A stretch of 54,919 nucleotides of DNA, from positions 1 to 54,919 of the forward strand of contig CAYMAA010000002.1 of assembly GCA_964388305.1 (NCBI GenBank), given 5' to 3'. Origin of the DNA: JAJQCI01 sp964388305. Lineage in GTDB: Bacteria; Bacillota; Clostridia; Lachnospirales; CAG-274. Both the position numbers and the translations under genes were made by a program. This document shows positions 33,240-41,785 of this stretch, piece by piece. The notes beneath the pieces are model-generated. The model searched no databases. It saw nothing but the letters and a program-made list of their open reading frames with translations, and was not told the origin of the DNA. Numbering within the stretch: position 1 is the first letter of the stretch; each line of letters begins with the position of its first letter.

Positions 33240-33911
33240 ATGAAGCGTATTTTGAATTACGAATTTAAAAACGATGAATTTTTGGATATTGCTCTTACTC
33301 ACAGCTCTTATGCCCACGAAACAGGTATGCCTGTTTACAAAAACAACGAAAGGCAGGAATTTTTGGGCGACGCTGTTTTGGAGATTGTTATAAGCAACTA
33401 CATTTTTAACAAATTCAAGGATATGCCGGAGGGAGAAATGACAAAGCTGAGAGCAAGTGTTGTATGCGAAGAATCCCTTTCCCGTGCGGCAAGAGAAATA
33501 GGCTTGGGTGAAAAAATAAGGCTTGGCAGAGGCGAAGAGCATACAGGCGGAAGAGAGAGGGCGTCCATACTTGCCGATGCTATGGAGGCTGTTTTCGGCG
33601 CCGTATATTTAGACGGGGGCATTGACGCAGCGGAGAGCTTTATATTGAGTATACTTGAAAAGCACATTGATGAGCTTAAAAGAAGCTTTAAAAAAAGGGA
33701 CTGCAAAACATATTTGCAGGAGGTTATTCAGCGGAGCAGCAAAGAGCCTGTTGTTTATGATATAATAGGTGAACACGGACTGGCTCACGACAAGGAGTTT
33801 GAAGCGAGGGTCACTCACTGCGGCAGAGTGCTTGGAGAGGGCAAAGGCAAAAGCAAAAAAGAGGCGGAGCAAAACGCTGCGGCTGACGCTCTTAACAAAA
33901 TTAAGGAATAA
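33240..33911 (+). CDS. rnc: Ribonuclease III
   Basis: A 223-residue endonuclease that cuts double-stranded RNA in rRNA and mRNA processing. The catalytic domain carries the ERQEFLGDAVLE signature and the second acidic cluster DAMEAVFGAVYLDGG. A double-stranded RNA-binding domain fills the C-terminal ~70 residues (YLQEV..., KKEAEQNAAADAL). A GTG at 33231 is possible, but the AAAGGTG ribosome site fits the ATG at 33240. The acpP-rnc order is conserved in Firmicutes. Confidence 0.95.
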   Translation: MKRILNYEFKNDEFLDIALTHSSYAHETGMPVYKNNERQEFLGDAVLEIVISNYIFNKFKDMPEGEMTKLRASVVCEESLSRAAREIGLGEKIRLGRGEEHTGGRERASILADAMEAVFGAVYLDGGIDAAESFILSILEKHIDELKRSFKKRDCKTYLQEVIQRSSKEPVVYDIIGEHGLAHDKEFEARVTHCGRVLGEGKGKSKKEAEQNAAADALNKIKE

Positions 33912-33965
33912 GGGCGGTGCAAAAGGCTAATAATACTTTTATACAATATAATTCAGGAGGCTACT

Positions 33966-34226
33966 ATGGAAGTATTAAAGGTTTCTGCTGCATCACAGCC
34001 GAAGTCGGTTGCAGGCGCCATTGCAGCAATAGCACGCAGTAACGGAAGTACGGAAATTCAGGCAATAGGCGCCGGTGCGGTTAATCAGGCAGTAAAGAGT
34101 ATTGCCATTGCAAGAGGGTATGTTGCGCCCAACGGCATTGAGCTTATTTGTGTGCCTGCCTTCAGCCAGCTTGAGGTTGAGGGTGAGGTTAAAACATCTA
34201 TTAAGTTTTTAATTGAAAAACGATAA
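33966..34226 (+). CDS. spoVS: Stage V sporulation protein S
   Basis: An 86-residue Alba-like protein, MEVLKVSAASQPKSVAGAI at the start and FSQLEVEGEVKTSIKFLI at the end, nearly identical to SpoVS across endospore formers. In B. subtilis it affects septation and spore coat assembly. AGGAGG precedes the ATG. It ends at a strong bidirectional terminator shared with jag. Its presence supports a spore-forming or recently spore-forming host. Confidence 0.95.
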   Translation: MEVLKVSAASQPKSVAGAIAAIARSNGSTEIQAIGAGAVNQAVKSIAIARGYVAPNGIELICVPAFSQLEVEGEVKTSIKFLIEKR

Positions 34227-34248
34227 AACAAATTTTGCCAATAAAAAA

Positions 34249-34276
34249 CGGCTCTCACAAATTACGGTGAGAGCCG
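34249..34276. terminator. Bidirectional terminator between spoVS and jag
   Basis: A perfect 10-bp stem (34249-34258 with 34267-34276) has AT-rich runs on both sides, giving a T-rich tail on the plus strand and TTTTTTAT on the minus strand. It serves convergent spoVS and jag. Confidence 0.85.
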
Positions 34277-34286
34277 AATTATTTTA

Positions 34287-35174
34287 TTATTTATATTTTG
34301 GTGAAATAACTACATGGCGATAGGGTTCCTCTCCCTCGCTGAATGTGGTAACATAACGGTCATTTTGAAGTGTGGAATGAATTATACGGCGTTCGTAGGG
34401 ACTCATTGGCTCAAGCACCACGTTACGGCGAATATGCTTTGCTTTTTTGGCAAGGTTTTTAGCAAGGTTTTCCAATGTTTCCTTACGTTTTTTTCTGTAA
34501 TCCTTTGTATCCAAATGAACGCTTATGTAGGGACTGCTGCCTTTATTGATAACAAGGTTGGTAAGGTACTGAAGAGAGTCCAGTGTTTGCCCTCTTTTGC
34601 CTATTATAACACCCATATCATCTCCCGCAAGGTTTAAATAAAGCTGTCTGCCGCTGTCCTCCTGCTTTTGAATTTCCACATTTAAGTTCATCGCATTAAA
34701 CACTTCCGAAAGGAATTTGGATGAGTCCGCAACTGCTTTATCCATATTAACGGGAGAGCTTTCTTCCGCAGTCTGTACTTCCGTCTGCTGAGGTACAGCC
34801 TTTTCCGTCTTTTCCGTTGTAACAGCAGTTATCATTTTAGCTTCTGCCGCTTTAGCTGCCGCCTGTTGTTTTTCTATTTTTGCCTGTTCAGCGGCTTCCT
34901 TTGCCTTTTGCGCCGCAAGCTCAGCTTCCTTTTTAGCCTGCTTTTCTCTTTCTTCCTTTTCAAGCTTTGCCGCCTCTTCAGCTTTAAGCTTTGCCACATC
35001 TACGCCTGTTCGTTTTACAATTACTTTGGCAGGCTTTGTGCCTATGCCCAAAAAGCCTTTCCGAGGCTCTTCTATTACGTCATACTCAATCTCATCATAG
35101 CCAAGACCCATTATGTCCTTGCCCTTATCCACTGCCTCGTTGATGGTTGCTCCTGTAATTTCAATGTAATCCAT
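34287..35174 (-). CDS. jag: RNA-binding protein Jag/KhpB (SpoIIIJ-associated)
   Basis: A 295-residue protein with the Jag-N domain (residues 1-52, ending KGFLGIGTKPAKV), a long Lys/Glu/Ala-rich coiled linker (about 60-125), a KH domain with GKRGQTLDSLQYL, and a C-terminal R3H domain (SPYERRIIHSTLQ). It binds RNA and is linked to cell-wall and division control in Gram-positive bacteria. Its ATG overlaps the stop of yidC (TAATG), the usual coupling. Confidence 0.93.
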   Translation of the reverse strand: MDYIEITGATINEAVDKGKDIMGLGYDEIEYDVIEEPRKGFLGIGTKPAKVIVKRTGVDVAKLKAEEAAKLEKEEREKQAKKEAELAAQKAKEAAEQAKIEKQQAAAKAAEAKMITAVTTEKTEKAVPQQTEVQTAEESSPVNMDKAVADSSKFLSEVFNAMNLNVEIQKQEDSGRQLYLNLAGDDMGVIIGKRGQTLDSLQYLTNLVINKGSSPYISVHLDTKDYRKKRKETLENLAKNLAKKAKHIRRNVVLEPMSPYERRIIHSTLQNDRYVTTFSEGEEPYRHVVISPKYK

Positions 35175-36223
35175 TATTTTTTCTCCTCCTTAATGTTTTC
35201 CTTTTCAGCAAGCTTATCGAAGTATATATTAAAGAGCTGTTGCTGAATTATCATAAAAATGTTGCCTGCTATCCAGTAAATACCTATACCTGCGGGACAC
35301 TGAACGGTTATCCATGCCATCATAAGAGGCATTACTATGTTCATTATTTTTTGCTGGTTTGCAAGCTGTTCGGTAGACGCTGTGTTTTTTCTTGTCATAA
35401 TCCATGATGAAAACCATGTTGTCAGACCCGAAAGAATAGGTATTAATATTTTAATGCTTGTAAAGCTGAAGCCTACCGTTTCGGTTACTCTTATGCCAAA
35501 AAATGTTTCAAATGCCGTTTGCTGAGCATAAAGCCCGGCAACAGTGCTTTGCGCCGCACTTGGAAGCTGGCTTTCAATAGTCTGCCATTGGTCGGGCGAG
35601 ATTTTGTTTAAGAGCTTGCATATATCGCTTGCGTTTGTTAAGTAAAAGGTTTCCTGCAATTTTGAAGGAACAAGCTCCGTTGCAAATGCCCTTATTGTTT
35701 CATGAAGCTCCGTGCCCTGCGCCGAGTTTTCTATAACTATATTGGCTATTTGATTATATACATCGTTAATATGATCTATATAAACAAAAGCATTTTTCAT
35801 AATATAATACAGAGCAAAAAATATTGGGAGCTGTATTATAAGGGGCAGACAGCCGCTGAAAGGATTATAGGAATATTTAGAATAAATTTTTTGTGTTTCG
35901 GCGGCAAGCTTTTTTTGAATTTCCGGGTCTTTTGAAGCATTGCTGTATTTTTGCTGCAGCTTGTTTATTTCCGGCTGCATTTTTCTCATAACAAACATAG
36001 ATTGCTGCTGCTTGTAGGAAAGGGGAGTCATAAGAAGCCTTGCGACTATTGTAAAAAATATTATTGCAAGACCTAAGGAGTTGGGATCGCCTGCTATAAA
36101 GTAAATTGCTTCGTAAATCCAGTTCATAATAAATCCAAGCACTTTTGCTATTGTGCCGGTTAATAAGCCGGGGTCTTTTTCCACCATACCCCTCAAAAAC
36201 GTCATCGAAAAGTTTATAAGCAA
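35174..36223 (-). CDS. yidC: Membrane protein insertase YidC/OxaA (SpoIIIJ type)
   Basis: A 349-residue insertase that places proteins in the cytoplasmic membrane with or without Sec. The YidC core runs from about residue 30 and includes the cytoplasmic hairpin with MRKMQPEINKLQQKY, then NPFSGCLPLIIQLPIFFALY and three further membrane segments. No lipobox is obvious. The frame is open to 36247, but GGAGG at 36232-36236 fits the TTG at 36223, which I take as the start. The usual upstream rpmH-rnpA genes are absent; a 563-base gap separates it from gap. Confidence 0.92.
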   Translation of the reverse strand: MLINFSMTFLRGMVEKDPGLLTGTIAKVLGFIMNWIYEAIYFIAGDPNSLGLAIIFFTIVARLLMTPLSYKQQQSMFVMRKMQPEINKLQQKYSNASKDPEIQKKLAAETQKIYSKYSYNPFSGCLPLIIQLPIFFALYYIMKNAFVYIDHINDVYNQIANIVIENSAQGTELHETIRAFATELVPSKLQETFYLTNASDICKLLNKISPDQWQTIESQLPSAAQSTVAGLYAQQTAFETFFGIRVTETVGFSFTSIKILIPILSGLTTWFSSWIMTRKNTASTEQLANQQKIMNIVMPLMMAWITVQCPAGIGIYWIAGNIFMIIQQQLFNIYFDKLAEKENIKEEKK

Positions 36224-36335
36224 AATTATTCCTCCTATGCGAGCCAAAAAACTCGGATTTTAATGTTATGATAACTATTTTACTACAAAACCGTAAAAAT
36301 TTAAAGAACTTTTTTATTTTTTTTATAAAAAGTTG

Positions 36336-36600
36336 AGCCCGGTTAGGGAGTTTGACAGTTACTATCCTCTGTTCAGACGCTTTCGGAAAATTTAACCAAG
36401 TAAGGAGGTTTCCGCCTTTTAAGGCTTATAGGTTTTGCTAAAGCAAAGTCTGCTCTACGGGTATTCAGATTATCAGATAATATCCAATAAGGAAATGAAA
36501 AAAATTTTAAAAGTGACGCAAAATTAAAAAAATTACGCAAAATATTAAAACGCCAAAAGTCTGCAAACCCGCCGTTTAAGCCGATTAGCAGACTTTTTGA
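36336..36600 (+). ncRNA. Candidate structured non-coding RNA upstream of yidC
   Basis: The gap 36224-36786 has no credible ORF but holds nested pairings. TATCC (36363-36367) pairs with GGGTA (36459-36463). A 6x6 internal loop follows, then CAGAC (36374-36378) with GTCTG (36448-36452). These enclose CGGAAA/TTTCCG (36384-36389 with 36409-36414) and TTTGC/GCAAA (36434-36438 with 36443-36447). The U-G pair in the outer helix favours the plus strand. A weak promoter (TTAAAG, 17 bases, TATAAA, 36301-36329) and a hairpin ending in TTTTT (36555-36598) would bound a ~265-base RNA. I could not match it to a known family. Confidence 0.35.
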
Positions 36601-36730
36601 CTTTTGGAAGTGTCAAAGCCGGAAAAATATGCAGGAAAAAGTGCGGATTTTTGAGAAACAAAAATATAATTGCTTTTCCCTCAAATTATGTGTTTTTTGC
36701 TTTGGGGGAAAATATGAGTAGTTTCATTAA

Positions 36731-36766
36731 AACAAAAAACCGATGCGGAATGAATCACATCGGTTT
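36731..36766 (-). terminator. Intrinsic terminator after gap
   Basis: On the minus strand a 9-bp stem (36758-36766 with 36737-36745) is followed by TTTTTTGTTTT, 21 bases past the gap stop codon. Confidence 0.88.
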
Positions 36767-36786
36767 AATTTATTGTTTACAATTAT

Positions 36787-37800
36787 TTAACCAAGCTCAG
36801 CAAAGTACTTAATTGTTCTTACCATCTGGCTTGTGTAAGAGTTCTCGTTATCATACCAGCTGACTACCTGTACTTCGTATGTGTCGTCATCAATCTTATT
36901 AACCATTGTTTGAGTAGCATCGAAGAGTGAGCCGTATGTGATGCCGATAATATCAGAAGATACGAGAGGCTCTTCAGTATAACCGAAGGAAGCTGAAGAA
37001 GCAGCCTTCATAGCGGCATTGATACCGTCTACTGTAATGTTCTTACCCTTAACAACAGCTACAAGGATAGTTGTTGAGCCTGTAGGAAAGGGAAATCTCT
37101 GAGCAGAGCCGATAAGCTTGCCGTTAAGCTCCGGAATAACAAGACCTATTGCCTTTGCTGCACCTGTTGAGTTAGGAACAATATTAACTGCGGCAGCTCT
37201 TGCTCTTCTTAAATCACCCTTTCTGTGAGGGCCGTCAAGAACCATCTGGTCGCCTGTATAAGCGTGGATTGTGCTCATGATACCTGCCTGAATAGGAGCG
37301 TACTTGTTAAGAGTATCAGCCATAGGAGCAAGGCAGTTTGTTGTACAGCTTGCTGCAGAAATAATCTTGTCATCGGCTGTAAGAGTATTTTCGTTTACGC
37401 TGAAAACGATTGTAGGAAGGTCATTGCCTGCAGGAGCAGAGATAACTACCTTTTTAGCGCCTGCTTTAAGGTGAGCCTCTGACTTTGCCTTAGATGTGTA
37501 GAAGCCTGTACATTCAAGAACAACGTCTACACCAAGCTCTCCCCAAGGAAGATTTGAAGCGTCTGCCTCTTTATAAATAGTAATCTTTTTGCCGTTTACT
37601 GTAATGCTGTCTTCCCCTGCTTCTACAGTACCGCTGTATCTGCCCTGAGATGAGTCATACTTTAAAAGATGAGCCAGCATTGCGGGATTTGTTAAGTCGT
37701 TAATTGCAACTACATCATAACCGTCAGCGTCAAACATCTGTCTGAATGCAAGACGTCCGATACGTCCAAAACCATTAATAGCTACTTTTACATTTGCCAT
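36787..37800 (-). CDS. gap: Glyceraldehyde-3-phosphate dehydrogenase
   Basis: A 337-residue NAD-dependent glycolytic enzyme. The Rossmann fold opens with VAINGFGRIGRLAFRQ, and the catalytic Cys lies in SAASCTTNCLAP near residue 153. The C-terminal WYDNENSYTSQMV segment is standard. Codon use is noticeably more selective than in the neighbours, fitting high expression. AGGAGG precedes the ATG, and the gene has its own promoter and terminator. Confidence 0.97.
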   Translation of the reverse strand: MANVKVAINGFGRIGRLAFRQMFDADGYDVVAINDLTNPAMLAHLLKYDSSQGRYSGTVEAGEDSITVNGKKITIYKEADASNLPWGELGVDVVLECTGFYTSKAKSEAHLKAGAKKVVISAPAGNDLPTIVFSVNENTLTADDKIISAASCTTNCLAPMADTLNKYAPIQAGIMSTIHAYTGDQMVLDGPHRKGDLRRARAAAVNIVPNSTGAAKAIGLVIPELNGKLIGSAQRFPFPTGSTTILVAVVKGKNITVDGINAAMKAASSASFGYTEEPLVSSDIIGITYGSLFDATQTMVNKIDDDTYEVQVVSWYDNENSYTSQMVRTIKYFAELG

Positions 37801-37876
37801 AATTTAAAATCCTCCTAATAATATTCTTATAAGTAAATATATGTTTTCTTAAATGGTATACCCATTTATTGATATA

Positions 37877-37885
37877 ATTATAACA
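37877..37885 (-). promoter_or_regulatory. Extended -10 promoter of gap
   Basis: The minus strand reads TGTTATAAT (TATAAT at 37877-37882), an extended -10 element, with only a poor -35 (TTTAAT, 17 bases upstream). An inverted repeat (AAATGG, five bases, CCATTT; 37851-37867) lies just after the predicted start and may be a control site. Confidence 0.6.
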
Positions 37886-37916
37886 CGTTTTTTTTAAAAA
37901 TTAAACAACTTTTTAA

Positions 37917-37974
37917 CAAAAAATGGCTGTTTTATATATTTTTATGGATATTATCCATAAGAGGTAAAACAGCC
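37917..37974 (-). terminator. Nested-hairpin terminator after purL
   Basis: A 10-bp outer stem (37925-37934 with 37965-37974) encloses a perfect 9-bp inner hairpin (37942-37950 with 37952-37960). On the minus strand it is followed by ATTTTTTGTT. It separates purL from gap. Confidence 0.8.
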
Positions 37975-38026
37975 GAACTTTTTTTATAAATTTTTTACAA
38001 CAACATATAATTTAATAAGCGATTTT

Positions 38027-41000
38027 TTATTTAAAGTAGCTTACGCCTGCCTCAAAAATCTTTTGGTCTTTTTTACCGGGGACGTTTTTATAAAGTCCTC
38101 CGCCTATTCTTTCGCTATGCCCCATTTTACCCAATACTCTGCCATCGGGACTTGTAATGCCCTCTATGGCATAAACAGAGCCGTTTACGTTAAAGCGAAT
38201 ATCCCTTGTGGCATTGCCGTTAAAGTCTACATACTGTGTTGCGATTTGATTATTTCGTTCAAGCTCTTTTACAACGCTTTCCGATGCAATAAACCTGCCC
38301 TCGCCGTGAGAAACGGCTACGTTAAACATATCTCCTGCCTGTGTGTTCCAAAGCCATGGCGACTTGTTGGAAACAATTTTTGTGTTTGCAAGGCAGGAAA
38401 CGTGCCTGCCTATTGTGTTAAATGAAAGGGTAGGACTGTTTTCGTCAATATCCCTTATTTCGCCGTAAGGCACAAGCCCCAGCTTAATAAGCGCCTGAAA
38501 ACCGTTGCATATACCCAGCATAAGTCCGTCCCTGTTATTTAAAAGGTTCATTACAGCCTCTTTTATTTCGGGGTTTCTGAAAACTGCCGCTATAAACTTG
38601 CCGCTGCCTTCGGGTTCATCGCCTGCGGAAAAGCCGCCGGGGAGCATAACAATTTGTGAATTATTTATCAATCTTGCCAGCTCACTTGCAGACTCTTTCA
38701 GCCAGCTTGTTTTAAGGTTTCTTACAACAAATGTTTCTGCCTTTGCTCCCGCTCTTTCAAAAATACGTTTTGTATCGTACTCGCAGTTTGTTCCGGGGAA
38801 TACGGGTATAACCACCCGTGGAGAGGCAATGCCGTGACCGTTGTAATTTTTATTTATAATATTAAAGGAAGTGATGTTAAGGCTGCTGTTATCAAATTTA
38901 TCGTAAAGCTTTGTTGGAAATACCTTTTCAATGGGTTTAATCCAGCTTTCCTTTGCTTCCTCCAAATCTATTTTTTCACCGTTTACGGCAAATGCTTTTT
39001 CCTCGGTTGTTTTGCCTATTATTTCCGCATTAAGACCTGCAAAGGCGGTTTCCGCATCCTTTTTTGTGCCGTCAAATTCCACTATAAATGAGCCGTAGCT
39101 CGGAGCAAAAAGACTGCCTGCATTTATGCTTGCGCCAATATCGTTGCCGAATGACATTTTTGCTATACAGCCTGCACTGCCGCCCATACCTATTGCGGCT
39201 GCGGAAATTATGCTGCCTTTTTTAATAAGGGCGGTGACAGCAGTGTATTCTTCCTTTAATTTGTCAAAATCGGGAACGCCCTTTTCGTCATATACTGCGT
39301 TAATTCTTACAATAAGAGAGCCTGCTTTTTTAAACTCCGGAGAAATTATATTGTCGGCTTTTGTAACGTCAACCGCAAATGAAACAAGGGTGGGAGGTAC
39401 TGTTAAATCCATAAAAGTACCGCTCATACTGTCCTTTCCGCCAATAGCGCCAAGCTCTAACTTCATCTGCGCCAAAAATCCGCCCATAAGCGCCGCAAAG
39501 GGTTTGCCCCAACGCTCAGGGTCTTTGCCTAAATGCTCAAAATACTCCTGAAATGTAAGGTATACATTATTATAGCTGCCGCCTGCCGCAACAATTTTGC
39601 TGACGCTTTCCACAACAGCATACAAAGCGCCGTGGAACGGACTCCATTTGGAAACCTCGGGATTGTAGCCAAAGCTCATAAGAGTTGCCGTATTTGTTTG
39701 TCCTTTAAGAACAGGCACTTTGGCAGCCATTGCCTCTACGGGAGTGAGCTGATTTTTGCCGCCGAAGGGCATAAGCACCGTTCCTGCGCCGATTGTGGAG
39801 TCAAATCTTTCGGAAAGACCCTTTTGCGCCGCCACATTAAGGCTTTTAAGATTATTTATAAATTTATCCTTTAAGCTGCCGCCCTCAGGCTCTTTTGTTG
39901 TAAATTCCGTTGGAGCTTTTACAAGCGCCTTTGCTTTTTGCATAACTCCGTTGGTATCCAAAAAATCTCTGGATATGTCAAGAATCGGCTTGCCCCTCCA
40001 AATCATTTTAAGCCGTCTGTCATCGGTAACTACGGCAACCTCTGTTGCTTCAAGGTTTTCTTCGTTGGCAAGCTGTATAAACCTTGCCGCATCCTCTTTT
40101 CTTACAACAACAGCCATTCTTTCCTGACTTTCCGAAATGGCTATCTCCGTGCCGTCAAGACCCTCGTATTTTTTGGGGACAATATCCAAATTAATTACAA
40201 GACCCTCTGCAAGCTCGCCTATGGCAACCGAAACACCCCCTGCGCCAAAGTCATTGCATCGTTTTATCATTTTGCTTGCCTCGGGGTTTCTGAAAAGCCT
40301 TTGCAGCTTTCTTTCCGTTGGGGGATTGCCCTTTTGCACCTCTGCTCCGCAGGTGTTTATGGATTCCATATTATGCTCTTTTGAGGAGCCTGTTGCGCCG
40401 CCGCAGCCGTCACGTCCCGCTCTGCCGCCTGTCATAATAATAATATCTCCCGGCTCGGGACGCAGCCTTATAACATTCTCCTTTTTAGCCGCCGCAATAA
40501 CAGCGCCTATTTCCATTCTTTTAGCAACATAACCCTCGTCATAAATTTCCACAACCTGACCTGTTGCCAAGCCTATTTGGTTTCCGTAAGAGGAATAGCC
40601 TGCCGCCGCGCCTTTTGTGAGCTTTCTTTGAGGCAGCTTGCCCTCAAGAGTATCCTTAACGGCTTTTCTCGGGTCGCCGCAGCCTGTAACTCTCATTGCC
40701 TGATAAACGTATGCCCTGCCCGAAAGGGGATCTCTGATTGCGCCTCCAAGGCAGGTTGCTGCACCGCCGAAAGGCTCAATTTCCGTTGGGTGGTTGTGGG
40801 TTTCGTTTTTAAACATAATGAGAAAGTCCTCTTCCTTGCCGTCAACGTCTACCTTTGCAACAATGGAGCAGGCATTTATTTCTTCACTTTCGTCAAGAGC
40901 AGGCAGCTTACCCATTTCTTTAAGACTTCTTACACCCTGTGTTGCAATATCCATAAGGCAAACGGGTTTTGTTCTGCCAAGTCTTTCTCTTTCGCTTAAA

Positions 41001-41770
41001 TACAGCTTAAAGGCAGCCTCTACAGGCTCTTTGTATTTGCTTTCTTCAATTTCAACATCGGTTATGTTTGTGGCAAATGTGGTGTGCCTGCAATGGTCTG
41101 ACCAATATGTGTCTATAACTCTTATTTCCGTCATGGACGGATCTCTTTTTTCGTCATTACTAAAATATTTTTGGCAGAAAAGCAAGTCCTCATCGCTCAT
41201 GGCAAGACCTAACTCCGCCCTCATTGCCTTAACTTCGGTTTCCGTCATATTTATAAAGCCGTCAATAATTTTAACATCATCGGGCTTATCGTATTCCATT
41301 TTAAGGCCGGTTGGCTTTTTAAGCTCCGCCTCACGGGAGTCTACGGGGTTTATGCAGTATTTTTTTACCGCTGCCATTTCCTCATCGGTAATATTGCCTT
41401 TAAGCACATATACCTTTGCAACATTTATAAGGGGTCTTTCCTCTCCCGTTACTATTTGAACGCACTGCATGGCGGAGTCTGCCCTTTGGTCAAACTGACC
41501 GGGCAAAAATTCCACCGCAAAAGCCTTTTCACTGCCGTCTTTATCGTATTTTTCTTCAAACAGCCTGTCCACAGGGGGTTCGGAAAAGATTGTGTTTTTA
41601 CATTTTTCATAATATTCGTCACTCAGTCCCTCTATATCGTAGCGTATTAAAATTCTTACGCCTTCAAGACCGTTAAGACCCAGATTTTCTTTCAAATCTT
41701 CATACAAATTAACTGCCTCAATGTTACAACCCTGCTTTTTTTCAACATAAATTCGTCTTATTAATGACAT
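38027..41770 (-). CDS. purL: Phosphoribosylformylglycinamidine synthase (single-chain)
   Basis: A 1247-residue enzyme for the fourth step of purine synthesis, turning FGAR plus glutamine and ATP into FGAM. It combines the PurS-like N terminus, the two AIRS-type synthase halves (TYWSDHCRHTTF, FKNETHNHPTEIEPFGGAAT) and a C-terminal glutaminase domain. The latter starts at FPGTNCEYD and has nucleophile Cys1088 (GICNGFQ). B. subtilis splits this into PurS, PurL and PurQ; the long form is common in Clostridia. It is 15 bases downstream of tgt and ends at a nested terminator. Confidence 0.95.
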   Translation of the reverse strand: MSLIRRIYVEKKQGCNIEAVNLYEDLKENLGLNGLEGVRILIRYDIEGLSDEYYEKCKNTIFSEPPVDRLFEEKYDKDGSEKAFAVEFLPGQFDQRADSAMQCVQIVTGEERPLINVAKVYVLKGNITDEEMAAVKKYCINPVDSREAELKKPTGLKMEYDKPDDVKIIDGFINMTETEVKAMRAELGLAMSDEDLLFCQKYFSNDEKRDPSMTEIRVIDTYWSDHCRHTTFATNITDVEIEESKYKEPVEAAFKLYLSERERLGRTKPVCLMDIATQGVRSLKEMGKLPALDESEEINACSIVAKVDVDGKEEDFLIMFKNETHNHPTEIEPFGGAATCLGGAIRDPLSGRAYVYQAMRVTGCGDPRKAVKDTLEGKLPQRKLTKGAAAGYSSYGNQIGLATGQVVEIYDEGYVAKRMEIGAVIAAAKKENVIRLRPEPGDIIIMTGGRAGRDGCGGATGSSKEHNMESINTCGAEVQKGNPPTERKLQRLFRNPEASKMIKRCNDFGAGGVSVAIGELAEGLVINLDIVPKKYEGLDGTEIAISESQERMAVVVRKEDAARFIQLANEENLEATEVAVVTDDRRLKMIWRGKPILDISRDFLDTNGVMQKAKALVKAPTEFTTKEPEGGSLKDKFINNLKSLNVAAQKGLSERFDSTIGAGTVLMPFGGKNQLTPVEAMAAKVPVLKGQTNTATLMSFGYNPEVSKWSPFHGALYAVVESVSKIVAAGGSYNNVYLTFQEYFEHLGKDPERWGKPFAALMGGFLAQMKLELGAIGGKDSMSGTFMDLTVPPTLVSFAVDVTKADNIISPEFKKAGSLIVRINAVYDEKGVPDFDKLKEEYTAVTALIKKGSIISAAAIGMGGSAGCIAKMSFGNDIGASINAGSLFAPSYGSFIVEFDGTKKDAETAFAGLNAEIIGKTTEEKAFAVNGEKIDLEEAKESWIKPIEKVFPTKLYDKFDNSSLNITSFNIINKNYNGHGIASPRVVIPVFPGTNCEYDTKRIFERAGAKAETFVVRNLKTSWLKESASELARLINNSQIVMLPGGFSAGDEPEGSGKFIAAVFRNPEIKEAVMNLLNNRDGLMLGICNGFQALIKLGLVPYGEIRDIDENSPTLSFNTIGRHVSCLANTKIVSNKSPWLWNTQAGDMFNVAVSHGEGRFIASESVVKELERNNQIATQYVDFNGNATRDIRFNVNGSVYAIEGITSPDGRVLGKMGHSERIGGGLYKNVPGKKDQKIFEAGVSYFK

Positions 41771-41785
41771 TTTAAACCTCCCGTT

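Noticed and set aside
36363..36463. 6S RNA, SRP RNA or a known riboswitch
   Set aside because: The helices were compared by memory with 6S, SRP, T-box, cobalamin, c-di-GMP and ZTP patterns; none of their conserved cores is present.
36597..36812. 71-residue plus-strand ORF in the gap-yidC region
   Set aside because: It has no ribosome site, crosses the gap terminator and runs into the gap coding sequence on the opposite strand.
40794..41459. 221-residue plus-strand ORF rich in Ser and Leu
   Set aside because: It is antisense to purL, whose motifs are unmistakable.
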